From: Bacteroidales bacterium
Lineage (GTDB): Bacteria > Bacteroidota > Bacteroidia > Bacteroidales > P3
Reading direction: 5' to 3'
NCBI GenBank assembly: GCA_017448185.1
Contig: JAFSLX010000026.1
Coordinates: 1 to 41,958, forward strand
Length of the DNA stretch: 41,958 bases
Under the pieces are notes generated by a model. That model was not told the DNA's origin, did not search any database, and saw only the letters and a program-made list of their open reading frames with translations. Positions 32,599 through 41,903 of this stretch are shown piece after piece. How positions within the stretch are numbered: position 1 is the first letter of the stretch; each line of letters begins with the position of its first letter. Both the position numbers and the translations under genes were made by a program.

Positions 32599-35412
32599 TC
32601 AGGGGCGCAGGCGACAGAATGCACGGACGGGACAGAAGGTGCAACTTGCTGTCCGTGTGGTGGGTGAGAAGGGCTCGTTGGGGTCCATCAAGCGGTCGAT
32701 GGTGGCGTGCAGGAAGTGTTCGAATGCATCGAGGTTCTTGTCGTCGATGGTGGTGGTGCCGTCCCACGAAGCCAGTTTCACGCCCGACTGCAGGTTGCGC
32801 AGCGGATAGATGCCGGCCGACACGGGTTCGTTGCCGCCGTGCATGCGGCGGAAGGTGAGCGTGTAGCACATCAGCTGGAGCCATTTGCCGGGCATGTTCT
32901 GCTCGTCGAGTTCGCCTCGGATGCTGATTTCCGAGTCGTCCACGCGGCCTGTCTTGTAGTCGATGATGCGCAGATGGCCGTCTAACCGGTCGATGCGGTC
33001 GACCCTTCCGGCAAGTCTCACGGGCTGAGCGTCGGTGCTGAGGGTGTAGGGCTCCATGTCCTCTTCGAGTGCCACGATGTCGATGCGGTGACCCTCTTCT
33101 ATTAATCGTTTTTCGCGTCGGAGCACATGGGTGAGCTGCGTCTGTGCCACCGAGCGGAGGAATTCGTTGCGCCCTTCGGTGCTGCGCCCGTGGCGGAACA
33201 GTAGGCCGAACTCATGGTCCATCAGTTCGGGCAGCTGTCTCAGGGCTTTGCCCAGGGTTTCGGTGGTGACATGGTGGCCTATGCAGGGCTCGTAGATGTG
33301 TTTCAGTATGTTGTGGACGCATTCGCCGAGCTGCGACGAGTCGATGTCGTCCTCGACATTGTCCGACTCGTTGATGCGCAGCAGGTTGGAGTAGTAGTAT
33401 TTCAGCGGACAGTCGATATAGTTGTTCAGTGCCGTGGGCGAGAAGCCTCGTTCGGCCACTTGCGCAATCCGTTGCATTACGGCCTCGGTCTTTTGGCCCT
33501 CGGGGAATGGTGCGTGGGGTGTGGTAGACGAAGAGTGGAGCGCGGGGCGGGCTACTTGCTCGTGCAGCGTGATGTGGTCGGGGAATCGCTTGGCCAGCTC
33601 GTTGCGCACCTGCTTGATGAAACGGCTCTCCTCGCCTTTGCCGGCCGATTCGGTCTCCGAGCTGTAGAGCAGGTAGACTTTTTCGGCACGCTGCAGCAGA
33701 CGGTAGAAGTGATAGGCGTAGACGCTGTCCTGCTCTTCGTAGGTGGGCAGGCCGAAGTGGCGCTTCAGTTCGTGGGGAATCATTGTGTTGTTGCCACGGC
33801 CTGAGGGCAACACGCCCTCGTTGGTGGAGAGCAGGATGACATGTTTGAAGTCGAGGTTGCGGGTTTCGAGCATGCCGAGTATCTGCAATCCCTGTAAGGG
33901 TTTGCCTATGAATGATATGGAGTGGCGCTGCGCGATACGTGAATAGATGCGTTCAAGGGTGTCGAGCGAGGCGATATAGTGGTAGTCGGCTTGTAGCCGT
34001 TCGATGTAGTCTACAATCTCTATCAGACTTTCGAGGGCTGGACGGAGGGTGAGGTTGCTTTCGGCAATGTCGCTGTCGGTCAGCATAGTGCATAGGCGGC
34101 GGACTATGTCAAGCACCTCGTCGACCGACGGCATCGACTCGGGGAACAGGAAAAGCAACCGGTCGTTGGGTAGCAGGTTGGCGATTTCGCTTGTGGTGCA
34201 GCGTACACGGCTTTCTTTTTCAAGGTAGTGGCCAACGGTGCGGCGCAGGTCGTCGACACCGGCCAGATGCTGCAGGTAGAGGTCGGACATGGCTTCGAGC
34301 AGGTCGGTGTGGTAGTAGCCACGGTCGTTGCCGCGACGGTAGAGAGCCAGAAGGCGTGTCACCATGGCATAGAGTGTGCTGTCGGCGAAGTTGAAGCCCA
34401 TCGAGATGTTGACCTTGTAGTGCTGCTGCTCGTCTTCGTTGTCGGGCAGGGCGTTAAGGGTGGGGATGAGCAGGCTTTCGTCGGCCAGCACGATGGCAGT
34501 GCTCTCGGCATCATTGAGCCATGGGCGGTGGTTGCTCAGCAGCTGTCCGGTATATTTGCATTGCAGCACGTTTTCGGGACATTCGACTATGGTAATCTCT
34601 TTCTTGCCGCTGCCAAAAAGCGACGGGCCGTAATGTCCAAGACTGTCGAATTCGCGGCTGTGCTTGCGCAGAAAGTAGCCGGCCTCCTGCATGCGGTCGT
34701 CGTAATAATAGGTATCGCCGTCGGTGAGCAGGGTGGCCTTGCCGCGACGCACATATTCTCCGATAATGCGCCGTTCGCATTCCGACAGGGCGTTGAAACC
34801 GACGAAATAGATGTGCTCGTAGTTGCATCGGTCGGCCAAGCTGGAAATGTTTTCGGCCACGTGTCGGTAGGCCATGCCGGCATAGGCCTGCTGCCGCGAC
34901 AGGAGTCGGTCGTGCAGGCGATGATAGTATTGGCTCAGCGAGTGGTAGAAGTCGAGGTACTGCCGTTGGCGGTCGCTGAGGTTGGGCGATTCGATGTCCC
35001 ATTCGCCCACGGCTTTCAGGTTGTGCAGGTTGAGAAAGATGTCGTCGGCATCGACGCAGTAACGGTCGATTTCAAAGAAGTCGCCAAGCATCATGTCGCC
35101 GAAGGAGATAAACTCTTCGAAGGTCTGGTATTTGCGCTGGTCTCCGCCCAGTTCGATATGGATGGTGTACAGCTCGAAAAGCAAAAACTCGTTCTTCACA
35201 ATTTCCAGGCCGCTCAGCTCCGAAACCATATCATCAATAACTGTAGCTTTGGGCAGGAAGAAAGTGGCGTCGTTGGACATCGACAGCTGTTGGAAGTGGT
35301 TTTGCAGGAACAGCTGCGAACGGTGGTTGTTGAACACCACCAGCACGCGGTCGGTGTTGTCGGGGTGTTCGGTCAAGATGCGTCGGGCTACTTGTTTGAG
35401 GAAAGCATCCAT
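32599..35412 (-). CDS. AddB-like PD-(D/E)XK nuclease with Fe-S cluster motif
   Basis: A 937-residue protein. The N-terminal region looks helicase-like, but the P-loop position reads VLVVFNNHRSQ and lacks a Walker A motif, as in inactive AddB-type helicase domains. The C-terminal third is a PDDEXK_1 nuclease: DCPLKYYY at about 665, IDYKTGRVD at about 820 (catalytic Asp and Lys), and a terminal CTFCPVRAFC. Together with the Cys of DCPLK, the C-x2-C-x5-C tail matches the 4Fe-4S nuclease of AddB. It should resect double-strand breaks with an AddA-like helicase, which is not in the window. Its start overlaps the nucleotidyltransferase gene by 25 nt; a hairpin repeat follows the stop. Confidence 0.85.
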   Translation of the reverse strand: MDAFLKQVARRILTEHPDNTDRVLVVFNNHRSQLFLQNHFQQLSMSNDATFFLPKATVIDDMVSELSGLEIVKNEFLLFELYTIHIELGGDQRKYQTFEEFISFGDMMLGDFFEIDRYCVDADDIFLNLHNLKAVGEWDIESPNLSDRQRQYLDFYHSLSQYYHRLHDRLLSRQQAYAGMAYRHVAENISSLADRCNYEHIYFVGFNALSECERRIIGEYVRRGKATLLTDGDTYYYDDRMQEAGYFLRKHSREFDSLGHYGPSLFGSGKKEITIVECPENVLQCKYTGQLLSNHRPWLNDAESTAIVLADESLLIPTLNALPDNEDEQQHYKVNISMGFNFADSTLYAMVTRLLALYRRGNDRGYYHTDLLEAMSDLYLQHLAGVDDLRRTVGHYLEKESRVRCTTSEIANLLPNDRLLFLFPESMPSVDEVLDIVRRLCTMLTDSDIAESNLTLRPALESLIEIVDYIERLQADYHYIASLDTLERIYSRIAQRHSISFIGKPLQGLQILGMLETRNLDFKHVILLSTNEGVLPSGRGNNTMIPHELKRHFGLPTYEEQDSVYAYHFYRLLQRAEKVYLLYSSETESAGKGEESRFIKQVRNELAKRFPDHITLHEQVARPALHSSSTTPHAPFPEGQKTEAVMQRIAQVAERGFSPTALNNYIDCPLKYYYSNLLRINESDNVEDDIDSSQLGECVHNILKHIYEPCIGHHVTTETLGKALRQLPELMDHEFGLLFRHGRSTEGRNEFLRSVAQTQLTHVLRREKRLIEEGHRIDIVALEEDMEPYTLSTDAQPVRLAGRVDRIDRLDGHLRIIDYKTGRVDDSEISIRGELDEQNMPGKWLQLMCYTLTFRRMHGGNEPVSAGIYPLRNLQSGVKLASWDGTTTIDDKNLDAFEHFLHATIDRLMDPNEPFSPTTRTASCTFCPVRAFCRLRP

Positions 35413-36095
35413 TGTTTGGCGATTTCAAGAGTTTCTGGTTTGCCCATATCGAGCCAGTGCGCGGCGTCGTGCTCGAAGCAGACGATCCGATGGGTGTGGG
35501 CCAGTTCGATGTAGCAGGGAATGACAGGGTAAGGGGCTGTGGCTGGTGGCAACAGGTCGAAGAGTTTTGGCGACACGATAGACACGCCGCTGAAGGCCAG
35601 TTCTCGTGTGCCGTCAGGAGCTTCCACTTCGCCTTTGCGGCCAAGTAGATGGCCGTCGGATGAGAAGAGCAGTTGCCGGGCGGTGTCGCGTTGGCTGACG
35701 CAGAGGGTCACCAGGTTGTTGTCGTGCAGGTGTACCTCGGCGACGGTTTGCAAATCAATGTTGGACAGGATGTCGACATTGTGCACTAGCACTGGCTCAT
35801 GGCCGGAAAACAATGTCGAAGCCTGTTTCAACCCACCGCCAGTGTCGAGTAGCATCGAACGCTCGTCCGAAATGTCGATGACGGCCTCCCAGCGGCGAGA
35901 ATGGATGAAGTCGATTACCTTGTCGCCGAAGTGGTGCACATTCACCACGATATGCCTTATGCCGACAGCTTCCAACCGATGGATGGCCATTTCAAGCAGC
36001 GTCACACCGTTGATTTCCACCAGCGCCTTTGGACGGTCGTTGGTCAGAGGCCTCAGCCGAGTTCCCAATCCGGCAGCGAGAATAAATCCTTCCAT
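35388..36095 (-). CDS. Sugar-phosphate nucleotidyltransferase family protein
   Basis: A 235-residue cytoplasmic protein. The N-terminus has the nucleotide-binding signature LAAGLGTRLRPLTNDRPKAL. The Mg-binding Asp is probably in VHNVDILSNIDL (about residue 110), where family members usually have D-x-D or N-x-D. It would join a sugar phosphate to a nucleotide (NDP-sugar synthesis), like HddC, MurU or RmlA relatives; the sugar is not readable. It ends inside the first codons of the AddB-like gene (25-nt overlap), tying two unrelated functions in translation. It starts 66 nt after the yidD stop. Confidence 0.88.
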   Translation of the reverse strand: MEGFILAAGLGTRLRPLTNDRPKALVEINGVTLLEMAIHRLEAVGIRHIVVNVHHFGDKVIDFIHSRRWEAVIDISDERSMLLDTGGGLKQASTLFSGHEPVLVHNVDILSNIDLQTVAEVHLHDNNLVTLCVSQRDTARQLLFSSDGHLLGRKGEVEAPDGTRELAFSGVSIVSPKLFDLLPPATAPYPVIPCYIELAHTHRIVCFEHDAAHWLDMGKPETLEIAKQWMLSSNK

Positions 36096-36161
36096 TTGCT
36101 TTGTTTTAGTAGATTATCAATTACATATACGATTTGTATCGAAAAATGAAGAGCTTAAACG

Positions 36162-36407
36162 TCAAGGGACGGGGTCGTAGCCCGAGCCACCAAAGGGGTG
36201 GCAGCGTAGAATTCTTTTAAATGCAAGCCAACCACCACGGAAAGGGCCGTAGCGGCGTATTGCCTCGGCGGCGTATTGCGAACAGGTGGGGGTATAGCGG
36301 CATGCTGGCGGTGTCAGTGGTGAGATGCAGTTGCGGTAGAAAGCTATGAGGGCAAGCATCGCACGCGACAGCAGTCGCTTCAAACCGTTGTACAGTCGAC
36401 GTATCAT
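36162..36407 (-). CDS. yidD: Membrane protein insertion efficiency factor YidD
   Basis: An 81-residue protein with a short N-terminal hydrophobic helix ([13 protein letters not shown]) and the conserved three-Cys core [19 protein letters not shown], then [15 protein letters not shown] and GGSGYDPVP. All are hallmark YidD elements. It helps YidC-dependent membrane insertion. Its start overlaps the rnpA stop by 4 nt, the classical rnpA-yidD order; yidC itself does not follow here. Confidence 0.96.
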   Translation of the reverse strand: MIRRLYNGLKRLLSRAMLALIAFYRNCISPLTPPACRYTPTCSQYAAEAIRRYGPFRGGWLAFKRILRCHPFGGSGYDPVP

Positions 36408-36793
36408 TGGGTGAGACTTTGTTCTATGTCGTGCTGTAACATGTCCATCAATTTGTCGAACTTGGGTTCGAGGTGGGTGTACTCGAAAATGTCAGTGTGG
36501 ATATAGTTGAGCGATAGTGTGATACTGATGCCGTGTACGGTAAGGAAGTCATAGAAAGCAGGCTTGCGCAGGCGGTAGCATTCGCGAGTGAGGCGCTTGA
36601 CTCTGTTGCGGTCGACAGCATGTTTGAATTTTCGTTTCGAGGTGGTTATCAACACTTGACAAGGCACATCGAGCGATTGTTGCTGCCAATGGATACTATA
36701 AGGGAAGGCCATCAGTCGGTGGCCGTCGGCGTAGAGCCGTTCGATAAGTGTGCGGCTGCAAAGACGTTCGTTTTTGGAGAAGCCGAAGCTCAT
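36404..36793 (-). CDS. rnpA: Ribonuclease P protein component
   Basis: The 129-residue basic protein starts [20 protein letters not shown]. The RNR signature is present as [18 protein letters not shown] at about residues 55-72, which contacts the RNase P RNA. It matures tRNA 5' ends with the catalytic RNA, whose gene is not in the window. It overlaps hemD by 4 nt upstream and yidD by 4 nt downstream. rpmH, often adjacent in other phyla, is absent. Confidence 0.95.
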   Translation of the reverse strand: MSFGFSKNERLCSRTLIERLYADGHRLMAFPYSIHWQQQSLDVPCQVLITTSKRKFKHAVDRNRVKRLTRECYRLRKPAFYDFLTVHGISITLSLNYIHTDIFEYTHLEPKFDKLMDMLQHDIEQSLTQ

Positions 36794-37731
36794 TTCTTTT
36801 CAGCTTCTTTGCGGGCTTTTTCGGCTGCGCGTTCTGCTCGGCGTGCAGCGGCTTGGGCTTTCTTCTCCTCCATGCGCTGTTTATAGATTTCCTTGTTGGC
36901 GATGACTGGCTTTGTCTTCTTGACGGTGGTAATGGTGCTTTTCACACCGTGCTTGGTCATCTCACCTTTGTTGGCGATGACGGTCTCGGGTTCTTTGCCA
37001 AGGATATAGTTTTCGATAGCCATGGCCATTGACGGGGCTGTCTGTGTCGGGGCTGCAATGGTGAGCTTGATGCCCTGTTCTTTGAGTGCTGCATGGGTCG
37101 AGGAACCAAAGGCAGCAATGATGTTGTTGTGTTCCTTGATGTTGGGGAAACTCTTGACGAGGCTGCGTACACCGATGGGTGAGAAGAGGGCGATGATATC
37201 AAAGTCATCCAGATTGAAGCGTGTCAAATCGCGAGGCTGGGAGGTGTACATCGGTGCCTTGACATATTTGAATTTGGCTTTGTCAAGAGCTTTGGTGTAT
37301 TCGGTCTGTTTCTCGTCGGAGCAGGGGAAGAGGAACTTCTCGTCGCGGTGTTTGCTCATCACCTCGATCAGGTCGGAGAAATACTGGGTGCCGTAGAAAA
37401 CCTTGCGTTTGCGGTATTGGATATAGTTCTGCAGGTAGAGAGCAATGGCTTCGGTCGAGCAGAAGTATTTCATATCCTCCTTCACAGTCTCGCGCAGCTC
37501 TTTGAGCATGCGGAAAAAGTGATCGATTGAGTTTTTACTGTTGAAGATGATGGCGGTATATTCTCCAATATGGATGCGTGTTTTGCGGAATTCTGATGCA
37601 GGAATACCAACGACCTCAAAAAATTTGTAAAAAGTGATGTCGATGTTATGTTTGTTAATCAAATTTCGGTATGGCGACTTCTCCAAATCGGCTGGAGCCG
37701 GCTGTGAAATGAGAATTTTCTTGATCTTCAT
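36790..37731 (-). CDS. hemD: Uroporphyrinogen-III synthase family protein with charged C-terminal tail
   Basis: A 313-residue protein. Residues 1-250 show the two-lobed HemD fold (KILISQPAPADLEKSPYRNL, IFNSKNSIDHFF, DIIALFSPIGVRSLV, IAAFGSSTHAALKEQGIKL). HemD cyclises hydroxymethylbilane to uroporphyrinogen III. The last 45-50 residues (from about 265) are an extra Lys/Ala/Glu-rich, probably helical tail with YKQRMEEKKAQAAARRAERA, not part of the normal enzyme. No other tetrapyrrole gene is in the window. It follows DUF4271 after 31 nt, as in other Bacteroidales, and overlaps rnpA by 4 nt. Given that many relatives lack a full haem pathway, a different job is possible. Confidence 0.88.
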   Translation of the reverse strand: MKIKKILISQPAPADLEKSPYRNLINKHNIDITFYKFFEVVGIPASEFRKTRIHIGEYTAIIFNSKNSIDHFFRMLKELRETVKEDMKYFCSTEAIALYLQNYIQYRKRKVFYGTQYFSDLIEVMSKHRDEKFLFPCSDEKQTEYTKALDKAKFKYVKAPMYTSQPRDLTRFNLDDFDIIALFSPIGVRSLVKSFPNIKEHNNIIAAFGSSTHAALKEQGIKLTIAAPTQTAPSMAMAIENYILGKEPETVIANKGEMTKHGVKSTITTVKKTKPVIANKEIYKQRMEEKKAQAAARRAERAAEKARKEAEKK

Positions 37732-37762
37732 GCTCTATCTGTATAATGCTCAATTTTCTGTT

Positions 37763-38599
37763 TTATTGTGAGATAATCCACTTTAGTAGTACTATATATG
37801 GTATTATTTCGACGATGCAAAGATAATAAAAAAGATGAAAATTGAAGCTTTTTGATTGTGTTAAAAATATTTTAATGCCTCGGAGCAAGCGTATCAGGAA
37901 GCACAACCCGACGAGACTGAAAAAGAGATAGGAGAAGAATTCTGATCCGTTGGGAAAATAGATTAACGGGAAGAGTAACACAGTGGTAATCACTGCCAAA
38001 ATGAGGTGGTAGATGTAGTTGCTGATGATGTAATAGCCGATGGCCTGCGGATTGTCGAAGACAGTGCCAAACAGGCGTAGCAGGCTGTTCCGCAATATAT
38101 AGGCTACACTCAATGCCGCAGATAGCAGTAGATAGCCACCGATACCAGTGTGCGTCATGGCACTTTGCCATATTCCCATGCCCACTGCGGCTATCATCAG
38201 TGCACCCATGGGAAGCAATAAATAATTGCGATTCAGGTTGTTGCTGCGTATCATTCGGTCCATGGCACGCTGGTCGACGGCTGACTTTATTACCTCCTGG
38301 ATAGTGATTTTCCGCATTTTGAAATAGAGTACCAGCAATCCACAAAGCAGCAACACAACAATAAAGTTCCATACTGGAGCAACCTCCTGCGCTCTCTCTT
38401 GCCGGATGTTGTTTTGCATCGGTAGTTCGTGGCCAGTGAATAGTGATTGGCGATAGACCTGTTCGCTTTCGGCGAAAGGACGGAATATCGAATCCATCGG
38501 CAAGCCGATGTTGGCTGTATGTTCGACAGGTGCCACCGTCAGGCTGTCCCATTGGTAGAAGTGGAGGGTGTCAATTTGTAGTGTGTCGGCGGTAGGCAT
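37763..38599 (-). CDS. DUF4271 family membrane protein
   Basis: A 278-residue protein. The first 75 residues are soluble and polar. About seven hydrophobic segments follow, starting with WNFIVVLLLCGLLVLYFKM (about 92-110) and ending YLCIVEIIPYIVLLKWI. The segment RGIKIFLTQSKSFNFHLFYY is typical of DUF4271 proteins, which sit next to hemD in many Bacteroidales. Function unknown. It begins 4 nt after the stop of the T9SS-sorted C25 protease, so it may be cotranscribed with it. Confidence 0.85.
   Translation of the reverse strand: MPTADTLQIDTLHFYQWDSLTVAPVEHTANIGLPMDSIFRPFAESEQVYRQSLFTGHELPMQNNIRQERAQEVAPVWNFIVVLLLCGLLVLYFKMRKITIQEVIKSAVDQRAMDRMIRSNNLNRNYLLLPMGALMIAAVGMGIWQSAMTHTGIGGYLLLSAALSVAYILRNSLLRLFGTVFDNPQAIGYYIISNYIYHLILAVITTVLLFPLIYFPNGSEFFSYLFFSLVGLCFLIRLLRGIKIFLTQSKSFNFHLFYYLCIVEIIPYIVLLKWIISQ
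37818..37825 (-). promoter_or_regulatory. Possible internal promoter for hemD-rnpA-yidD
   Basis: TATCTTTG followed by CA on the - strand exactly fits the -7 consensus and lies inside the last codons of DUF4271, 86 nt before the hemD start. No clear -33 box. It could be a chance match in coding sequence. Confidence 0.3.
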
Positions 38600-38603
38600 A
38601 GTG

Positions 38604-41600
38604 TTAGTGTTTTATTATCAGTTTATGGTGCGAAACAGTGCTGCTTGCGTGAATGCGTATCAGGTAGACTCCCTCGGGCCACGTGGCAGTGGCGAGGCGT
38701 TGGCGGCTGTCGCCTTCGAGGTTGATACTGCTCACGGCTCGGCCGGTCAAGTCATATATGGTGACGGTTGCCGGTTCGTCGGCAAACAGCATCACATGCT
38801 GGTCAGCGGGATTGGGATAGGCGACGACGACAGGTGTTTCAGTATGTACCGGTGCGGAGATGCCTATCTGTGTCGAACCAAACCATCCATAGGCCGAATC
38901 CCATAGCGCCAGCGGCAGTCGCATATCGTCGAGCCATGCACAGTCGCTGCCGTCCGAGTCAGCGTGGTCTTTGATGTAGTTCCAAGTCAGTGTGTGGCGG
39001 CCGACACCGATGCGGTATTTGTATTGTGCCCAGCCCATCTCGCCGTACAGTTCCATGCGTTTGTTGCCGTCGACGCTGAATGTCAGCTTGTCGTAGCGTG
39101 CCTCGCTGCTTATTTTTGCCCAGAAACTGATGCTGTCGGGGTCGGGCAGCCAGACATCTAATTGCAGGGTAGATTGTTGGCTATGTGTGATGTTGCCCGA
39201 ACGTATGCTGTAGCGGCCGTCGTGGCATACGGTGCTGTCGATGGTCCAAGGACGAACCCCCTGCATGTACCATGGATACGAGGTGAAGCCATCCTCGAAG
39301 CTGTCCATGCGGTCGCCGGCCACCATCCAGGCGGTCACACGATTGTGCAAGTTTCCGTGTTGCCAATATCCGTCAAATCGCAGGTGCGACACGCTATCGT
39401 CTGTGCTGAAGGCAGTCCATTCCGAAGATGCATCGGTACGGTTGCCGTCGGGCAGGGTGGTGATGCTGGCCGATGCACTGTCGACAATGCCGTCGATGTC
39501 CCAATGCATCTGGTAGTTCTGGTTGGGGTCGATGCGTCGGGCCTGACTGTTGTCGGGGCGTGCAAGGTGGAATGTCATGCTGGGTACGCTTTCTTCAATC
39601 CAGTGGCTCAACATGACGGTGGGGGCTGCGGCTCCCGTGGCGGTGAGTTCGCCACTCCACATCTGCCCATAGACCTGCACTTCGATTGGCAGGCTTATGC
39701 CTCGCTCTGCGCCTACAGCCAGACTGTCGAGCGACAACTGTTGCCGAGCGGTCAATGCAGAGGCATAGGGACTGTCTGTGTCGACGGGCAGCCATTCTAC
39801 GGTCAGGCTGTCGATGTCCTCGTGTCCAATCGAGACTACCTGCAGGTGGATGGCGGTGTCTGTAACCACGATGTCGCGGAATGTTACGGCCTTCCCTTGA
39901 GGTCTGCGGGTATGCGATGTGGCGTAGGCTGGTATCATCTGTGGACCCGTAGCGGTGAATTCCACCGGCAACGTGTCGAGCGGTTGACTGAAAGTGAGGG
40001 TGGTACTCCAAGTATCGTCCATCTGCTTCGTGGCCAATAGCTTTCCGCCTTGAACGGCACTTACGGTCGAGCCCAGAGTACCGTTGATGCGCACCTCGGT
40101 GTCGCCTGCAGTCAGCGTGTCGGGCACCGAAAGCCATACCTCCTGCGGCGCGCCGATATAGGGCCGCAGACTCGGGTCGCCGAACAGGCAGTAGATTTCC
40201 CAATAAAAACGAGCTTGGGACGACACCGATGCTGTCACGGCGAGGTTGCCTGCCTGCAACAGGCCTCCCTGGGTGTTGACCGTGGCCAAGCGGCCAATCC
40301 ACCGGTCGAAGGCTCCTGGAGCGGCCAAGTCGAACACAGGGTTGACCGACAGCGGCAACTTCGGTCCCACAGCCCAGTAGTAGTCCTCGCTCCAGAGGGT
40401 CGAGTTGGTGGCTCCAATCACTCCGATGGCACCGCCGACAGGCTTGCGTATCAGCTGCTCACCGAAGCAGGTACCGGTAAAGGAGTTGCTTTTGCAGCAG
40501 TTGTTGACATATAGGGTGGGTTGGGTGAGGGGGAGCGTGTCGATGGCGTTGAAACTGACCGACGGGTTGCTCCACCCGCCCACGGTGCAGTGGGCCGTAA
40601 AGTTCACCAGTCCTGTGCCTTGGCCCATATTGTGCAATATCTCTTGACGCTGGTTGCCCGAGGCTGGATTGTGGTAGCATAGGGTGTCGAGGTGGGGATG
40701 CGACAGCTTGATTTCGTGTTTAAGGTAGTTCACCTGTCCGTTGGTGGTAATGGGTGCGGGCGAACTGTTTTCGGCTCCGGCCACCAGGAGCATGCGCTTC
40801 AGTTGCAGGGTGTCGATATCGGCAAACTGTTCGTAGCGAAGTGTTTTCTCCATCACGGCGCGCAGTTCGGCGGTGTCGTTCACCGGCCAACGGCCCACGA
40901 TGGCCTCGGGCAGGTAGTCGCCCGTGAACTCGGCATAGTAGAGGTCGGTGATGTGTTGCTCCAAGTCGGCCGGGTTCGAGGTGCCGACAAAGGCCTGTAT
41001 CTGGGCTGCATCGCCCACGATGAGCAGGTATTTGGGCATCGGATTGAGCGGGTTTATGTGCCTGAAATATGGCCTTATCATCTCCTTGACGACATCGCGC
41101 TGGTGGGTGTCGGCGTACAGTTCGATTACCTCGTAGCCTTCGCGTCGTTTCCAGTCGACAAACGGCTGCAACCCCTCGCGAAACTCTGGCCGCGATACGA
41201 TGAGGAAGCGTTCCGGCAAGCCTTCGATTTCGGCAAGAGCCTCTTTTATATTGGCCGAAATCGTGGCCGAAATGTGTGTTGCGATGGTCAGTCGGCCGCT
41301 CAGCGGACGGTATTCGGCAGGGTTCACCATAATGCGGAACACCTGTTGGTCGCCCATCACGCCAAGGTTCTCCACCTCGACGGGTGCGCCGGCACAATAG
41401 GCCACGTCGCTGCCGTACACCTTCTTGTCGGGCACTGCCGTGGGGGCGGGACGGTCCTTGGCGGCGGGTCCGGCGTAGGGCATAAGCGGCTGGTCGAGCA
41501 CTGTTTCGATTACGTCCAAGGCGACCTTGCCGACCGTCAGGCTGCTGCCTTTGGGCAACATCAGCAGTTGGCTTGCCGCGGGCAGAGCAGGAAGCCCTTC

Positions 41601-41813
41601 GTGCGGTGCACAGGTGTAGAGACCGTCGGCCTCGAGGGTGAGCATGCCGCTGCCCACCGACGGCGTGGACAATTCGCCTATGGCGAAACGCACAATGTAT
41701 GTGCCACCGTCGCGGCTCACCTCCAGCGATGCCTTTCCCTCTCCCTGAGCCCACATCGGGTGGCAGGGCAAACAGCATAGAATCAGCATTATGAATTGTC
41801 TGGCAATGCGCAT
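38604..41813 (-). CDS. C25 (gingipain) family cysteine protease with T9SS sorting domain, second copy
   Basis: A 1069-residue protein; the ATG at 41813 gives a signal peptide ending near PMWAQG. A propeptide-like region (about 25-190) is followed by the C25 catalytic domain (about 200-560) with KYLLIVGDAAQIQAF, NFTAHCTVGGWSN and YVNNCCKSNSF. His408 and Cys440 are the expected dyad (32 residues apart); the Gly that usually follows the His is Cys here. YWAVGPK closes the domain. Beta-rich domains, a jelly-roll-like segment (DSDGSDCAWLDDMRLPLA) and a T9SS sorting domain (VVVAYPNPADQ, IYDLTGRAV, HHKLIIKH) follow. It lacks the long Asp/Thr linker of the other copy. A well-formed promoter lies upstream. 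It should be secreted; substrate unknown. Confidence 0.92.
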   Translation of the reverse strand: MRIARQFIMLILCCLPCHPMWAQGEGKASLEVSRDGGTYIVRFAIGELSTPSVGSGMLTLEADGLYTCAPHEGLPALPAASQLLMLPKGSSLTVGKVALDVIETVLDQPLMPYAGPAAKDRPAPTAVPDKKVYGSDVAYCAGAPVEVENLGVMGDQQVFRIMVNPAEYRPLSGRLTIATHISATISANIKEALAEIEGLPERFLIVSRPEFREGLQPFVDWKRREGYEVIELYADTHQRDVVKEMIRPYFRHINPLNPMPKYLLIVGDAAQIQAFVGTSNPADLEQHITDLYYAEFTGDYLPEAIVGRWPVNDTAELRAVMEKTLRYEQFADIDTLQLKRMLLVAGAENSSPAPITTNGQVNYLKHEIKLSHPHLDTLCYHNPASGNQRQEILHNMGQGTGLVNFTAHCTVGGWSNPSVSFNAIDTLPLTQPTLYVNNCCKSNSFTGTCFGEQLIRKPVGGAIGVIGATNSTLWSEDYYWAVGPKLPLSVNPVFDLAAPGAFDRWIGRLATVNTQGGLLQAGNLAVTASVSSQARFYWEIYCLFGDPSLRPYIGAPQEVWLSVPDTLTAGDTEVRINGTLGSTVSAVQGGKLLATKQMDDTWSTTLTFSQPLDTLPVEFTATGPQMIPAYATSHTRRPQGKAVTFRDIVVTDTAIHLQVVSIGHEDIDSLTVEWLPVDTDSPYASALTARQQLSLDSLAVGAERGISLPIEVQVYGQMWSGELTATGAAAPTVMLSHWIEESVPSMTFHLARPDNSQARRIDPNQNYQMHWDIDGIVDSASASITTLPDGNRTDASSEWTAFSTDDSVSHLRFDGYWQHGNLHNRVTAWMVAGDRMDSFEDGFTSYPWYMQGVRPWTIDSTVCHDGRYSIRSGNITHSQQSTLQLDVWLPDPDSISFWAKISSEARYDKLTFSVDGNKRMELYGEMGWAQYKYRIGVGRHTLTWNYIKDHADSDGSDCAWLDDMRLPLALWDSAYGWFGSTQIGISAPVHTETPVVVAYPNPADQHVMLFADEPATVTIYDLTGRAVSSINLEGDSRQRLATATWPEGVYLIRIHASSTVSHHKLIIKH

Positions 41814-41833
41814 AAGTACACCTGATTGCGTTG

Positions 41834-41865
41834 CAAAATTACAAAAAAAAATGATACTGCCCAAA
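41834..41865 (-). promoter_or_regulatory. Bacteroidetes-type promoter of the second C25 protease
   Basis: On the - strand: TTTG (41862-41865), a 20-bp spacer, then TAATTTTG (41834-41841) followed by CA. Both boxes and the spacing fit the consensus. The -7 box lies 20 nt from the start codon. Confidence 0.75.
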
Positions 41866-41903
41866 TATATGCATCCCCCAAACCGCTACGTCTGTTGGCC
41901 GCC

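Noticed and set aside
32599-35412. Phage or defence nuclease
   Set aside because: The C-x2-C-x5-C tail plus inactive helicase-like N-terminus fits AddB of the chromosomal recombination pathway; no defence partner is nearby.
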